Shown here: piece after piece, positions 40,339 through 49,023 of the stretch
How the letters are laid out: the number at the start of each line of letters is the position of its first letter
Numbering within the stretch: the stretch's first letter is position 1
From: Acidimicrobiaceae bacterium
Lineage (GTDB): Bacteria; Actinomycetota; Acidimicrobiia; Acidimicrobiales; RAAP-2
Direction of reading: 5' to 3'
Length of the DNA: 59,920 nt
Assembly (NCBI GenBank): GCA_003162395.1
Contig: PMON01000058.1
Span: forward strand, 1-59,920
Position numbers and translations under genes: made by a program
Notes under the pieces: generated by a model
Database searches by the model: none
What the model saw: only the letters and a program-made list of their open reading frames with translations
Told to the model about the DNA's origin: nothing

Positions 40339-40767
40339 CTACTTGCAGCGAGAGCCCAAGGCTTCGAACACGCGGTGACGCAACAGGTTGTACTGCTCGG
40401 CACACCGACGAGGCGGCCCGGTTGGCCGGTTCACGGTCTGCGGGGCCTGCACGATCTCGTCGCTGGAGAACTGCTCTCGAGTCAGATCCACCTCCTCTCC
40501 GCTCGGGAGGCGATTCCAGTAGTGGAACCCCTGCCGATACCCATCTGTCAAGTGGACCTCGGAGATCAATAGCTCTCCGCCGAAGATGTCATTAACAACT
40601 AGTGCCGTCACCCCGCATTGGCCCCGAGCCGGATTGCTATCCGCCCAGTCGGGGACATCGACGGGATCACAGGTCTCGATCGACCATGATGTGACGATCG
40701 CCGCGCGGACTTGCTCGAGTGTCAATCTCTGACCCACGTCGCAACCGTAGGTGCGAGGTCTGACCAT
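40339..40767 (-). CDS. YunG-family protein
   Basis: 142 aa. W-S-x-E-T near the N-terminus, NPARGQCGVTALVVNDIFGG (a conserved GQC-T-LVV-D-GG motif) and HYWNRLPSGEEVDLTREQF match the uncharacterised YunG family. The GQC Cys and later HYWN His suggest a papain-like or transglutaminase-like fold, which is inference. ATG at 40767; copy R5 of the repeat lies directly upstream. Confidence 0.75.
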   Translation of the reverse strand: MVRPRTYGCDVGQRLTLEQVRAAIVTSWSIETCDPVDVPDWADSNPARGQCGVTALVVNDIFGGELLISEVHLTDGYRQGFHYWNRLPSGEEVDLTREQFSSDEIVQAPQTVNRPTGPPRRCAEQYNLLRHRVFEALGSRCK

Positions 40768-40815
40768 GGCCAGTGTCGGGGGGCCGACGTCTCCGTTCAG
40801 GAGTGGCGAATTCAT
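40766..40815 (+). repeat. Dispersed hairpin repeat, copy R5
   Basis: gtgtcgg at 40773-40779 then ggggccgacgt; preceded by ggcca. It abuts the YunG start codon in reverse direction, so it may carry the yunG promoter or 5' leader. Confidence 0.6.
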
Positions 40816-41346
40816 CTGGGCGTGAAGGCGGGAGTAGTCACAGGGAGCGAGCTTCGGCGTCGCGAGAGTTGAACCCAACGAGCTCGAATCACGAGAGCGC
40901 CGAGGAACCCGAGCCCAGCTCCTGCGAAGGGTGACATCGACTGAGAGCATCGAGCTCGCCTGGATTCGTGCTGCAGGCTCCGATTTGTGGGTCATTGTGG
41001 ACACAATCAAAGGATCGAGCAAAGGATCGAGCGGCTCGCCCAAATGGCGGGATTCGCCGAGTGACGGCGAGATCGCCCGCTCCCACGATGGCCAGCCCAG
41101 CGGCTCCGACCTCGATCAGAGGGGGACCATGAGTTGGACGGACGCGCGAGAGGGAGTCCATAAATCTTGCCCGTGCCGAGGAGGTTGGCGGCGGTGAGCT
41201 GGTTGACGTCAACTTGCAGCAACGGCCGGAGTGCAGGGTCACGGTTGAAATGGGCAGTGACGTGGTACCCGGTGAGGAACGTACCGAGCACCACGAGGAA
41301 CGCTCCAACCTGACACTGGAGCCCGACGGTGTGACAGACCCCGTCG
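40816..41346. other. Gene-poor stretch, possible broken membrane-protein gene on minus strand
   Basis: About 530 bases with no intact gene. On the minus strand from 41294 to 41007 a frame reads MVLGTFLTGYHVTAHFNRD and ends in basic sequence; a second frame from about 41160 to 41070 gives a hydrophobic stretch LIEVGAAGLAIVGAGDLAV. They may be two parts of one frameshifted gene for a small membrane protein, but I cannot name a family. A 12-base tandem repeat (aaaggatcgagc, twice) lies near 41010-41034. Confidence 0.25.
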
Positions 41347-41352
41347 TACGCT
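41347..41352 (+). promoter_or_regulatory. Predicted -10 box, leaderless hydrolase gene
   Basis: TACGCT is exactly 6 bases before the GTG at 41359; no ribosome binding site is seen. Confidence 0.4.
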
Positions 41353-41358
41353 CCGGTT

Positions 41359-42036
41359 GTGGCCCACTATGTACTTCTTCACAGCCCCCTCGTTGGGCCA
41401 ACGACCTGGAAGTGGGTTGCCGAGGAGCTGTGCTCGGAGGTTGACGCCGTCGATGTGCCGACGGTTGCCGTGGCAACTCTGTCAGCAGGCTGGCGTGCGG
41501 TCGCCTCGGAGTTTGCCCACCAAGTGCCCGACACCCCTGGCGCGGTGTTCGTCGCGCACAGCGGCGCGGGCCTACTCCTCCCGAGCATTGTGGATCGGGC
41601 ACGTGCGATCGACCCATCGCTCATCTTCGTGGACGCCGGCATTCCCTCCGTATCTGTCCCAACGCCTTTGCTCCCCGTCGAGATGCTCCAGGAACTGGCG
41701 AAGATCGCCGAGAACGGCGTCCTACCACCTTGGTCGGACTGGTTTGGCCCCGAGGTGATGACGGACTTGATTCCGGACCCAGTGAGGCGCCGCCTCGTCG
41801 CGTCCGATTTTCCGCGGCTCCCGCTCCACTACTTCTCCGACGCCGTTCCGCCAGTGCGCCAATGGCCGGCGGCCGACAACGGCTACATCCTGCTGAGTGA
41901 GGCCTATGCGGACGAGGCGAGTGAAGCAGCGCGGAGAGGTTGGCATGTAGCCGAACTCTTCGGACGACACCTCGACATCGTGTCGAAAGCTCGCGCGGTC
42001 GCCGAGGCGATCCGACGTGTAGCGGTGAAGAAATAG
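41359..42036 (+). CDS. Alpha/beta fold hydrolase
   Basis: 225 aa. HSPLVGPTTWKWVAEEL near the N-terminus, nucleophile region VFVAHSGAGLLLPS (AHSGAG in place of GxSxG), and C-terminal SEAYADEA and HLDIVSKA with the likely catalytic His. Similar to small esterase-like proteins; substrate unknown. Separate from the hydrolase at 39290, with little similarity. Confidence 0.75.
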   Translation: MAHYVLLHSPLVGPTTWKWVAEELCSEVDAVDVPTVAVATLSAGWRAVASEFAHQVPDTPGAVFVAHSGAGLLLPSIVDRARAIDPSLIFVDAGIPSVSVPTPLLPVEMLQELAKIAENGVLPPWSDWFGPEVMTDLIPDPVRRRLVASDFPRLPLHYFSDAVPPVRQWPAADNGYILLSEAYADEASEAARRGWHVAELFGRHLDIVSKARAVAEAIRRVAVKK

Positions 42037-42132
42037 GCCTGCTTCCACGACCAGTGACGTCGGAATGCTCCAGCGCTTTCCGAGGGCCAACTCTGCAATT
42101 TGAAGTTGCTGCCCTGAGCGGTGTCAACAACC

Positions 42133-42180
42133 AATTGGCCAGCGTCGGAGGGGCGAAGAGAAGGTTGGCGCTCATCTGGG
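42133..42180 (+). repeat. Dispersed hairpin repeat, copy R6 (degenerate)
   Basis: ttggccagcgtcggaggggc with the stem half changed; gcgtcgg at 42142-42148. Lies between the hydrolase and the convergent ABC operon. Confidence 0.5.
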
Positions 42181-42213
42181 GCACGGCCGGTCGCTCCTCC
42201 GGCCGTTGCCACG

Positions 42214-43077
42214 CTACGTGAGGACCTTGGAGAGGAACGCCTGAAATCTTGGGTTTGACGGCGCCGCGAGCACGTCTCGGGGCGCACCGGACTCGAGGAT
42301 CTCACCGTCGTCCATGAAGACGAGGGCATCGCCGACCTCCCTCGCGAATCCCATCTCGTGGGTGACCACGATCATCGTCATGCCGTCTGCGGCGAGGCCC
42401 CGCATCACGTCCAGCACTTCTCCCACCAGCTCAGGATCGAGGGCGCTGGTGGGCTCGTCGAACAGCATCAGCTTGGGCTTCATCGCGAGCGCCCGGGCGA
42501 TGGCGACGCGCTGTTGCTGACCCCCGGAGAGTTGTGACGGGTAGCTTGACGACTTGTCCGCGAGGCCGACGCGCTCGAGCAGGTCGGCGGCCTCCCTTCG
42601 GACCTCCTCTTTGAAGGCTCGTCGAGCGTGGTGCGACCTGATTGGGTGGCGGAAGGAGAACGGGGGACGTCGGACCCTAAGGGGGGCGACCGTCACGTTC
42701 TCGAGCGCCGTCAGGTGCGGGAACAGGTTGAATCGCTGGAACACCATCCCGATGTCGGCGCGCATCTTGCAGATCTGGCGATCGGTGAGTTCGTAGAGCT
42801 TGCCCCGACGCATGCGGTAGCCGACCAGCGTGCCGTCGACGCTCAGGCGCCCGGCGTCCACACGCTCGAGGTGGTTGATGCACCTTAGGAACGTCGACTT
42901 CCCTGAACCAGACGGCCCGACGATGCACGTCACGGTGCCGGCTTCGACGGCGAGGTTGATCCCCCTTAAGACCTGAAGCCGGCCGAAGCGCTTTCGAACG
43001 TCCTGGGCAAGGACCATTGGCGGCCGGCTGGCATCTTCCGACACGAAGCTCGGCGACTGTGCCACGGGAGTGCTCAT
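42214..43077 (-). CDS. Amino-acid ABC importer ATPase (GlnQ/ArtP-like)
   Basis: 287 aa. Walker [19 protein letters not shown], signature [14 protein letters not shown], Walker [17 protein letters not shown]-loop VVTHEM. The LRCINHLE continuation is typical of polar amino-acid importers. A 20-residue insertion after [10 protein letters not shown] is longer than usual. ATG overlaps the permease stop by 4 bases. Confidence 0.92.
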   Translation of the reverse strand: MSTPVAQSPSFVSEDASRPPMVLAQDVRKRFGRLQVLRGINLAVEAGTVTCIVGPSGSGKSTFLRCINHLERVDAGRLSVDGTLVGYRMRRGKLYELTDRQICKMRADIGMVFQRFNLFPHLTALENVTVAPLRVRRPPFSFRHPIRSHHARRAFKEEVRREAADLLERVGLADKSSSYPSQLSGGQQQRVAIARALAMKPKLMLFDEPTSALDPELVGEVLDVMRGLAADGMTMIVVTHEMGFAREVGDALVFMDDGEILESGAPRDVLAAPSNPRFQAFLSKVLT

Positions 43078-44072
43078 CGGTGTGGCACCAGCACCGAGTC
43101 GGAGGTGACATCCCACATTCCTCCTCGGCGCCGGGGCTTGAAGACAGACGACAAGACGTATCCCCCGAAGCGCCTCTGGCTGACTCCTGCGACACCCCTT
43201 CGATAGTGCCGCTCGACGAAGTACTGCCCGATCGACAGCACGGTGGTGATGAGCAGGTACCACAGCGAGATCGCGATGAGCGGGGGGATGTTCTGGAACG
43301 TGTTCGCCGCGGTGCCCTGGTACTGGTAGAAGAGCTCCGGCAAGCCGACGAGTCCCGCGAGCGCCGACGTCTTGAGCATCGAGATCACCTCGTTGCCAGT
43401 CGGCGGGATGATCACCCGCATCGCCTGGGGCAGGACGACGAGGCGCTGCGTGAGCGTGTGCGGCATCCCCAGCGACTGGGCCGCCTCGATCTGCCCGCGA
43501 TCGACCGAGAGCATCCCCGCCCTGAAGATCTCCGACATGTACGCCGCCTCGTTCAACCCGAGGCCGAGGATCGCGGCGGCAACGAAGCCCGAGATCAGCG
43601 TGATGGGGTTGAGATGCCAGTAGACGGTGCCGAAGGGGACGCCGACCCCGAGGGTCGGATAGATCGACGCGATGTTGTACCAGAAGAAGATCTGGACGAT
43701 CACTGGCGTTCCTCTGAAGAACCACGTGTACGTCCACGCGGTGCCAGACAGCAGCGGGTTCGGCGAGAGCCGGAACAGCGCGATGACCAGTCCGAGGCCG
43801 ATGCCGACCAGCATTGCGGTGAGGGTGAGCCACATCGTCAGCAGCGCCGCGTTGGCGTAGGGCGCCGAGAAGATCAGCTGACGGACGAGGTCCCAGCCGT
43901 ATCGCCACTGGGTCCCGGGTTGGCCGTTCTGCTTCGGGATCTTCGACACGATGGTGTTCGTCACCATCGCGAGCAGGACGAGCAGGACCAAGCCCGCGAC
44001 CCACCGGCCCGGATGTCGAACCGGTACGGCTTTTATCGGCTCGTGTACCTCGGTGCTCTGATCGCTCTGCAC
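43074..44072 (-). CDS. Amino-acid ABC importer permease
   Basis: 332 aa HisM/GlnP type. A first membrane helix ([18 protein letters not shown]), then the permease domain with five or so helices. The [10 protein letters not shown] and [12 protein letters not shown] segments and the EAA loop [19 protein letters not shown] are typical. The C-terminal 40 residues are polar and basic. Middle gene of the operon. Confidence 0.92.
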   Translation of the reverse strand: MQSDQSTEVHEPIKAVPVRHPGRWVAGLVLLVLLAMVTNTIVSKIPKQNGQPGTQWRYGWDLVRQLIFSAPYANAALLTMWLTLTAMLVGIGLGLVIALFRLSPNPLLSGTAWTYTWFFRGTPVIVQIFFWYNIASIYPTLGVGVPFGTVYWHLNPITLISGFVAAAILGLGLNEAAYMSEIFRAGMLSVDRGQIEAAQSLGMPHTLTQRLVVLPQAMRVIIPPTGNEVISMLKTSALAGLVGLPELFYQYQGTAANTFQNIPPLIAISLWYLLITTVLSIGQYFVERHYRRGVAGVSQRRFGGYVLSSVFKPRRRGGMWDVTSDSVLVPHR

Positions 44073-44102
44073 GCCCCGATCTGACAGCAGCTCAACCCGC
44101 TG

Positions 44103-45017
44103 CTAGAGCGCCGTGTCGTTGATGGCGGCGTGCTTTACGGCGCCAGCCTGCACGCCCCACTTCTTCAGGATCGACTTGTAGACGCCGTTCTTGATCAGGA
44201 CGTTGACCGCTGCAAAGATCGCCTTGTCAAAGGTTGACGACTTCTTCGAGACGGCGATGCCGTACGGGGCGACGTTGATCGCCCTCCCCGCGAGCTTGAA
44301 CTCACCCTTCGACTGCGTGCAGATGTACCCGGCGACCTGGGAGTCCGCGAAGCCCGCCTCTTGGTGCCCCGAGGCGACGGCGCTGTTCGCCGAGGTCTGC
44401 GTCTCGTAGCTCACGATCGTGATCTTCTTTGATGCCGAGCACTTCTTGTTCTGATTCTGAGCGTCGGTCTGTTCGACGGTCCCAGTCTCGACGGCAACAG
44501 AGTGACCGCACAGCGCCGCGAGGGAACTGAGCTTGAGCGTCGAGCTGTGCTTCACGTAGAAGGCCTCACCGGCCACGAAGTAGTCAATGAAGTTCACCTG
44601 CTTCTCGCGGACCTTGGTATCGGTGAACGAGGAGTTTCCGATGTCGACCGCACCGCTCTGGAGGCGGGGGATGATGTTGGCGAACGTCACGTTGTGGGGC
44701 TTGAAGTTGAGGCCAAGCGTCACCGCGATGGCGTGGCCGAGGTCGGCGTCGAACCCGATGATCGTCGAGTTGTTGGACGACAGGAACTCGTCCGGCGGGT
44801 ATGTGGCGTCGAACGCCTCGATCAGACCGGAACTCTTACTCTTCGCCTTGACGGCTGCCGGCACGAGCCTTGCCGCTGCCCGGTTGTACGTCGGCTTTGG
44901 GGTCGTCCTTGGCGCCGGTGTGGCTCCAGATACCGTGACCACGCCTGCAATCGCGATGGCGACTGCCACGGCAGTGACCGTCGCGACGCGCACGCCATAA
45001 GTGCCTCGAACGTTCAT
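44103..45017 (-). CDS. Amino-acid ABC importer binding protein
   Basis: 304 aa family 3 solute-binding protein. Signal peptide near residues 1-35 (VATVTAVAVAIAIAGVVTV), no lipobox. SSNNSTIIGFDADLGHAIA is the typical polar-amino-acid lobe, then VDIGNSSFTDTKVRE and VAVETGTVEQTDAQ. Cys in ALCGHS, KKCSAS and YICTQS could form disulfides. ATG with GGGAGGGG upstream. First gene of its minus-strand operon. Confidence 0.9.
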   Translation of the reverse strand: MNVRGTYGVRVATVTAVAVAIAIAGVVTVSGATPAPRTTPKPTYNRAAARLVPAAVKAKSKSSGLIEAFDATYPPDEFLSSNNSTIIGFDADLGHAIAVTLGLNFKPHNVTFANIIPRLQSGAVDIGNSSFTDTKVREKQVNFIDYFVAGEAFYVKHSSTLKLSSLAALCGHSVAVETGTVEQTDAQNQNKKCSASKKITIVSYETQTSANSAVASGHQEAGFADSQVAGYICTQSKGEFKLAGRAINVAPYGIAVSKKSSTFDKAIFAAVNVLIKNGVYKSILKKWGVQAGAVKHAAINDTAL

Positions 45018-45188
45018 CTTGACCCCTCCCCGGGCTCTGCTCCTGACGGGTGCGATCATTCCACTTCTGCCGTGCCTGGACAACTACCGACTCGGCGACC
45101 AATGACGCGCGTTGCACAGCCCACACTCGGCTCATTACCCCCCTGCGTCGACGGCGGCCTCCAACCGATCGCTCAGGACATCACCCCT

Positions 45189-45371
45189 TCAGAGCGCCTC
45201 ATCACGATCCTCGAAACCACGAACGTCGGCGCCCTTGCCGTCGGCAATGGTGAGGATCTGCGAGCGAAGGGACTCCTCGGAGACTTCCGCCGAGCTGTCG
45301 TGGCAGCAATCGGGATGGGAGTTCACCGCCGCAAACGGCGTTCGCCAGAACTCACCGACCGTGAATGTCAT
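45189..45371 (-). pseudogene. C-terminal remnant of a second SnoaL/NTF2-like protein
   Basis: Sixty codons whose last half (SSAEVSEESLRSQ then ILTIADGKGADVRGFEDR) aligns with the last part of the protein at 37670 (SSAAAPESGGELSRWQ then VLTVVDGRVKDIRGFEER). The N-terminal two thirds are missing, so it is a decayed paralogue. A plus-strand frame over the same bases (45102-45425) was considered and rejected. The rest of 45018-45411 holds no convincing gene. Confidence 0.45.
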
Positions 45372-45411
45372 GAGAGGGGGCCTTCCGGTGGGAGCTTGGT
45401 AGTTCGAGTTC

Positions 45412-45680
45412 TCATCGGGAACTAGCCTCTGGATGGGCCCGGTGACCGTTGCCCTCCGCTATATCTCGATCTCGAACATCCCCGACGTCAAGAATCGCGG
45501 GACCTCCGACCGGGGTCATCAGGGCAATTGCTGCTTGCGCGTGGGCGCCGGAGTCGAAGACGAGAGTAGAAATGCCAGTGCCCGCACCAACATCTAGCCA
45601 GATGCCCTTCTGGAAACCCGGGAGTTCCTTCGCCTGCGGGATGACGAGTTCATTCAGAATTGAGTGTTGCCAGGTCTCCT
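45412..45680 (-). pseudogene. 5'-truncated dimeric-barrel (ABM-like) gene
   Basis: The minus frame reads LNELVIPQAKELPGFQKGIW, then DVGAGTGISTLVFDSGAHAQ and GPAILDVGDV, which is the core and C-terminus of an actinobacterial ABM-type barrel protein. The stop is at 45414-45412. A stop (TAG) lies about 8 codons before the recognisable start and no ATG or GTG precedes it, so the N-terminal 25-30 residues are lost. Confidence 0.5.
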
Positions 45681-45720
45681 ACCAACGTCACCGAGTGGCT
45701 GGCTTCGAGGCGCCTGATCC

Positions 45721-46182
45721 TTAACTCTTGTGAAGAGCAAAGACCGGGTGTCTTGGCGCGATTGCGCTGATCGCCTCATCGGAAGAGTCGGGACCCACCC
45801 CGTCGAAGAAGACGCCAACCTCAGCCTTCCATCGCTTGAGGTAGGCGCGCAGAATCGGCACCTTTTGTTCGTCTGGCACTTCGACGGCTGAATAGTGGTC
45901 GCGTCTTTGACCGACGAGCAGGTCGAGGTGGCCGCCATCGGCTCGGACATTCCGGACCCACTGCCCTTCGCCGCGAGGGGAGACCAGATACTCCTGGCTC
46001 TCAATCCTGAGCAGGTTGACCGGCGTTCGACGGAGCTCCCCCGTCCTTCGACCCTTGACCTCCAGTACCCGACTCCCCAGGACGCTGATGCCCAATCCTG
46101 TAAGTCCGGCGATGATGTTGTTGAAGATGTTCTTGGTGAACCAGCCTGGTGGTCGGTAGTGACGCTTCTCGAGTTCGCTCAT
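45721..46182 (-). CDS. F420-dependent nitroreductase-family protein (DUF385)
   Basis: 153 aa. RPPGWFTKNIFN, VLEVKGRRTGELRRTPVNLL and EYLVSPRGEGQWVRNVRADG are hallmarks of the deazaflavin (F420)-dependent Ddn-like family of actinobacteria. The substrate is unknown. ATG at 46182 is preferred because ACGGGGA lies just upstream; 46194 is an alternative. Confidence 0.82.
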   Translation of the reverse strand: MSELEKRHYRPPGWFTKNIFNNIIAGLTGLGISVLGSRVLEVKGRRTGELRRTPVNLLRIESQEYLVSPRGEGQWVRNVRADGGHLDLLVGQRRDHYSAVEVPDEQKVPILRAYLKRWKAEVGVFFDGVGPDSSDEAISAIAPRHPVFALHKS

Positions 46183-46289
46183 GGTCCCCGTCATTGTCTG
46201 CGAGCGCTTCTGCCTATCCGTGACCTGAGGCTAGGGGAGCCCGGTGACCACTTGCGAGGTCGTGGACGAGAGCTTCACGCCGGACTCAG

Positions 46290-46363
46290 CCCGACCCGGT
46301 GTCGGAAGGCCGACGTCAAGTCTCTCCGAGTGGATTCAACCCTCGGGGGCCCTATCGGCAGGT
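46290..46363 (+). repeat. Dispersed hairpin repeat, copy R7
   Basis: gtgtcgg at 46299-46305, ccgac stem half, core cgtcaagtctctccgag resembling R14, right end ctatcggcagg. Plus strand orientation. Confidence 0.75.
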
Positions 46364-46425
46364 CGCGTTCGGGTCGAAGACGGGAGTCTGCAGCACGAAG
46401 GACGCAGCCGCGAATGGAAGAGCCG

Positions 46426-46620
46426 TCAGGACCGCCGGGTCGACGACCGGGCGTGAACCGTGTCGTGGATAAGCATGATCCGCATCGACCAGAACCCAGG
46501 TCGTGTCTCAGGAAGTTCGTGCCGGGACCGGAAGAACGCAGCCAACGTCACGGCCGCAGCGGCGAGCCAGGTGATCACGCCGACGGCCAGGAGCCACGGT
46601 GTGGATCCCATCGACATCAC
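46426..46620 (-). CDS. Small membrane protein
   Basis: 64 aa with one helix (LLAVGVITWLAAAAVTLAAFF) followed by FRSRHELPETRPGFWSMRIM. No family recognised. Start codons at 46620, 46617 or 46611 are possible. Confidence 0.45.
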   Translation of the reverse strand: MMSMGSTPWLLAVGVITWLAAAAVTLAAFFRSRHELPETRPGFWSMRIMLIHDTVHARSSTRRS

Positions 46621-46788
46621 GATGATGTTGAGACGGCCCGGCGTGGCCTACTGAACATTGTTGTGGCCGATGGGCCAACCCAACATTTCGAGAAGGAAGC
46701 GCCCAACTCGGCCATGGCGCTTGCGCCGAAGCAAGGTCATGGCCCGGGCCTTATGACCGCGGTTGCCTCAGCTGATATTTCGCACGTT

Positions 46789-46821
46789 ACTTGGTACACA
46801 GTACGGCGTACCAAGTATGCT
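46789..46821 (+). promoter_or_regulatory. Operator and -10 box of the first toxin-antitoxin pair
   Basis: Perfect 9-base inverted repeat (acttggtac at 46789-46797, gtaccaagt at 46808-46816) with a third GTAC in between. It overlaps TATGCT at 46816-46821, which lies 6 bases before the antitoxin ATG. This suits autoregulation by the AbrB-type protein and a leaderless mRNA. Confidence 0.6.
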
Positions 46822-46827
46822 GTCGGC

Positions 46828-47067
46828 ATGGAAGCGATCCAGCGGTACCTTGTCTCAACGTCGGGCCAGATGTCGGTTCCGGCAGCCGTGCGTCATCGGT
46901 GGCATCTCGATCAGGGCGGCCCCGTCGACGTGATCGACCTGGGTTTTGGGGTACTCACCGTCCCCGCCGGAGAAGCGCAACGACTATTGGGTGACCTTCT
47001 GAGTCGTGATGACCATGCGGCCTTCGTTCGCTCCCTCGCCGATGACCCCGACCTTGCCTCCAAGTGA
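46828..47067 (+). CDS. AbrB/VapB-type antitoxin
   Basis: 79 aa. AbrB swapped-hairpin N-terminus: YLVSTSGQMSVPAAVRHRW then GGPVDVIDLGFGVLTVPAG. C-terminal part neutralises the toxin by analogy. Its end overlaps the toxin GTG/ATG start by 4 bases. Paralogous to the gene at 53110 (SQRGQMCLPAAARHRWGLD). Confidence 0.8.
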   Translation: MEAIQRYLVSTSGQMSVPAAVRHRWHLDQGGPVDVIDLGFGVLTVPAGEAQRLLGDLLSRDDHAAFVRSLADDPDLASK

Positions 47068-47495
47068 GTCATGTTGTTCTTGACGACCACCTCCTGCGTG
47101 ATGTCCTATCCGCCGAGCAGGGCCCCCCATTGGAAAGGCTTGTCAGTGCGAACGAGGTTGCCACGACGAACCTCTACTACGTGCGCCTCTGCAAGAGCGT
47201 CATTGCAGCACGTGGGGGCAAGCTCACTGGCGGATGGTCAATCGAGCGCCGACGGGATCTCGGCCGACGTCTGTTGGAACTCCCCGAATCAATCTTGATC
47301 TTGCCGATGCGGCTGATCGGTTGCCGGGTAGCCGAGGTGGCTGATAACCAGAGAGTTTCAACCTTGGGCGCCGAAGCAGTTGCGGCCGCCGAGCATCTTG
47401 GGGCCTCCCTCTGCGTCTGGGATGGTGACGACGGCCCTGGGATCCGCGAAGCAGCAAGAGCAACCAGCGTCACCTACCTCACCATTCCGCTTTAG
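47064..47495 (+). CDS. PIN-like toxin of AbrB-type pair
   Basis: 143 aa. VVLDDHLLRDVLSAEQ, then TTNLYYVRLCKSVIA and LGAEAVAAAEHLGASL. Similar to the protein at 53349 (IIDDQLHGAVLRGE and FTTGYFYVRLCQAV), so the pair is a two-copy family. The acidic residues resemble a divergent PIN nuclease but the standard D-E-D-D set is not complete, so RNase activity is inferred. Confidence 0.65.
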   Translation: MSHVVLDDHLLRDVLSAEQGPPLERLVSANEVATTNLYYVRLCKSVIAARGGKLTGGWSIERRRDLGRRLLELPESILILPMRLIGCRVAEVADNQRVSTLGAEAVAAAEHLGASLCVWDGDDGPGIREAARATSVTYLTIPL

Positions 47496-47587
47496 GCACT
47501 CACGATGGCGAGTGCAGGCGGCTGCATTGCCTCGAGACATCCCAGCGTTCGTGACGCGCGGTTCTCGCTGGTCAATGTCAGATGCAC

Positions 47588-47690
47588 AGTTCCGGTGTCG
47601 GAGGGCCGACGCGCTAGATCTGCTACCAACCAATGGCTGCTCGGGCGCTGACGCACCAGGCTATGCCGGAGCGGGCGCTCCCTCAACCGG
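47588..47690 (+). repeat. Dispersed hairpin repeat, copy R8
   Basis: gtgtcgg at 47595-47601, GTCGG-AGGG-CCGAC hairpin, then gcgctagatctgctacc. The right part (gctcgggcgctgacgcacca and ggagcgggcgctcc) is a core type shared with R10, with a small ggagc/gctcc hairpin. No gene is convincing in 47496-47918. Confidence 0.8.
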
Positions 47691-47918
47691 CGACGCTGAC
47701 CTTCCTGCCGCACCAACGGGCCCTCCCTTCCAGCTGGTCACTTGCGCCAGCCCCGCTACCAAGCCTTGGCGTCCTGGACCTAGATGCGCCTCTGGCGGCT
47801 CCTACGCCTGCAGCTCGTGCTCCCGTACCGGGCCGCAATTGGGTACCAGCCAAGAGCATGTTCAATGTCCCCGGCCGGTCGCCAGGATCCTGCGTAGGCT
47901 TTGGGTGAGGTCATCAAG

Positions 47919-48431
47919 ATGAGGTGGATTGCCGCGCACTGGAGACCTGTGGTCGTCATCTCGGTCGTTTCCTGTGTCGCTTGTCTTTGGGTCGTCCTAC
48001 CCAGCCACACGCAGCCGTACGCCATACTCGAAGGGGCAGGAACCCACTCCCGGATCGCGCTGTGCAGTGTCCCTCTTCAGTCCTCGCCATCTTCGTCTGA
48101 AGTGCCAAACGTCACCCCAATCTTCTGCGGGGCGAGGAACGCGCAACTCAACGAGAGGGCATGGGACGCGGTAACACAGATCGTTTACGCGCCTACATCG
48201 ATTGATATCCACTCAACAGGAGTACTGCCAACTGCAGACATCCCAACTGCGCCCAGCACGTTCTCACAGTTGTGCAGTGCCGCCAAGAACAGCGATGGCT
48301 CGATTCAAAACACGAGGGCACAGATTCGACTATTCCGCCAGATCTGGACTGTCTACGCGGCTTACTACGCCTGGAGCACGACGGTATTCCCGTCAAGAGC
48401 ATTCGTCGCCGACGGGTGTTATCGGGCGTAG
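47919..48431 (+). CDS. Membrane-anchored or secreted hypothetical protein
   Basis: 170 aa. A positively charged start (MRWIAAHWRP) and one hydrophobic segment (VVVISVVSCVACLWVVL) act as an uncleaved anchor or signal. The rest is polar, with cysteines spread through it (CSVPLQ, FCGARN, LCSAAK, DGCYRA) that could pair outside the cell. GAGG lies upstream of the ATG. No family recognised. Confidence 0.6.
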   Translation: MRWIAAHWRPVVVISVVSCVACLWVVLPSHTQPYAILEGAGTHSRIALCSVPLQSSPSSSEVPNVTPIFCGARNAQLNERAWDAVTQIVYAPTSIDIHSTGVLPTADIPTAPSTFSQLCSAAKNSDGSIQNTRAQIRLFRQIWTVYAAYYAWSTTVFPSRAFVADGCYRA

Positions 48432-48453
48432 GAGTCGGCATCGGGCTCTTCCT

Positions 48454-48580
48454 GATGCGCCATTAGGGCACCATTGCCCGGTGTCGGAGGGCCGACGCGC
48501 AAGGTCTGCTACCTGCCATTGGCGACTTGGCCCATAGCTGGTTCCCGGGCGGCTCGCAGCAGGAGTGCACCCACCCGGAG
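48454..48580 (+). repeat. Dispersed hairpin repeat, copy R9 (near full length)
   Basis: Left flank gatgcgccattagggcacc, hairpin starting at gtgtcgg 48481-48487, core aaggtctgct with its partner agcag at 48558-48562, then cgggcggctcgcagcagg and right end cacccacccgg. Same core type as R17 and R18. Confidence 0.85.
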
Positions 48581-48609
48581 ATCTGGGGGCGCGGAGACTC
48601 CAATTCTGC

Positions 48610-49011
48610 TCAATCGGAATGAGGGCAGAGAACGACCAGGTATCCGTCGGGGTCACGGCAAACGACTGCTCCAGCGTTGGCCCAGTAGGGATTTTCGTGT
48701 CGAATCAGTCCGAATCCGGCTTCACTCAGATTCCTGGCAGCTGCCCGGAGTTGGACCTCCGAAACGTAGAACACGAGGAGGTCCTCTTCCGTAGGACTCG
48801 GTACTGGCACTCCGCTCTCGTGGCGTGTGAACTCGATGTGCCAGTCGCTCCCCGGTCGGCCGACGAATGCACCGTCGTAGCCATCGTGTCCCGCAAAACT
48901 ACCCAGCCGCTCAAGACCGAGGACGTCGACATAGAAGAGAAGGGCTGCCGGAATCTGTCTCACTGGTCGAGCTACTCGCAGCGAAGACGGCGAGAATCGT
49001 TGAGAGTTCAC
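48610..49011 (-). CDS. VOC (glyoxalase-fold) protein
   Basis: 133 aa. FYVDVLGLERLGSF, WHIEFTRH and PYWANAGAVVCRDPDGYLVVL are typical of vicinal oxygen chelate domains, with the late His and Glu/Asp positions of metal ligands. Function may be resistance or glyoxalase-like and is unknown. The GTG start lies 6 bases after TACAGT (see the promoter entry). Confidence 0.8.
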   Translation of the reverse strand: MNSQRFSPSSLRVARPVRQIPAALLFYVDVLGLERLGSFAGHDGYDGAFVGRPGSDWHIEFTRHESGVPVPSPTEEDLLVFYVSEVQLRAAARNLSEAGFGLIRHENPYWANAGAVVCRDPDGYLVVLCPHSD

Positions 49012-49017
49012 GATCCG

Positions 49018-49023
49018 ACTGTA
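49018..49023 (-). promoter_or_regulatory. Predicted -10 box, leaderless VOC gene
   Basis: On the minus strand TACAGT lies exactly 6 bases before the GTG of the VOC gene, matching the spacing seen at several other starts. Confidence 0.4.

Noticed and set aside
45102-45425. Plus-strand ORF with weak CBS-domain likeness (LETTNVGALAVGNGE)
   Set aside because: Likeness is slight, and the minus strand over the same bases aligns far better with the SnoaL-like gene at 37670.
47380-47922. 180-codon plus-strand ORF
   Set aside because: Mostly the translation of repeat R8 and intergenic sequence; composition unlike the local genes.
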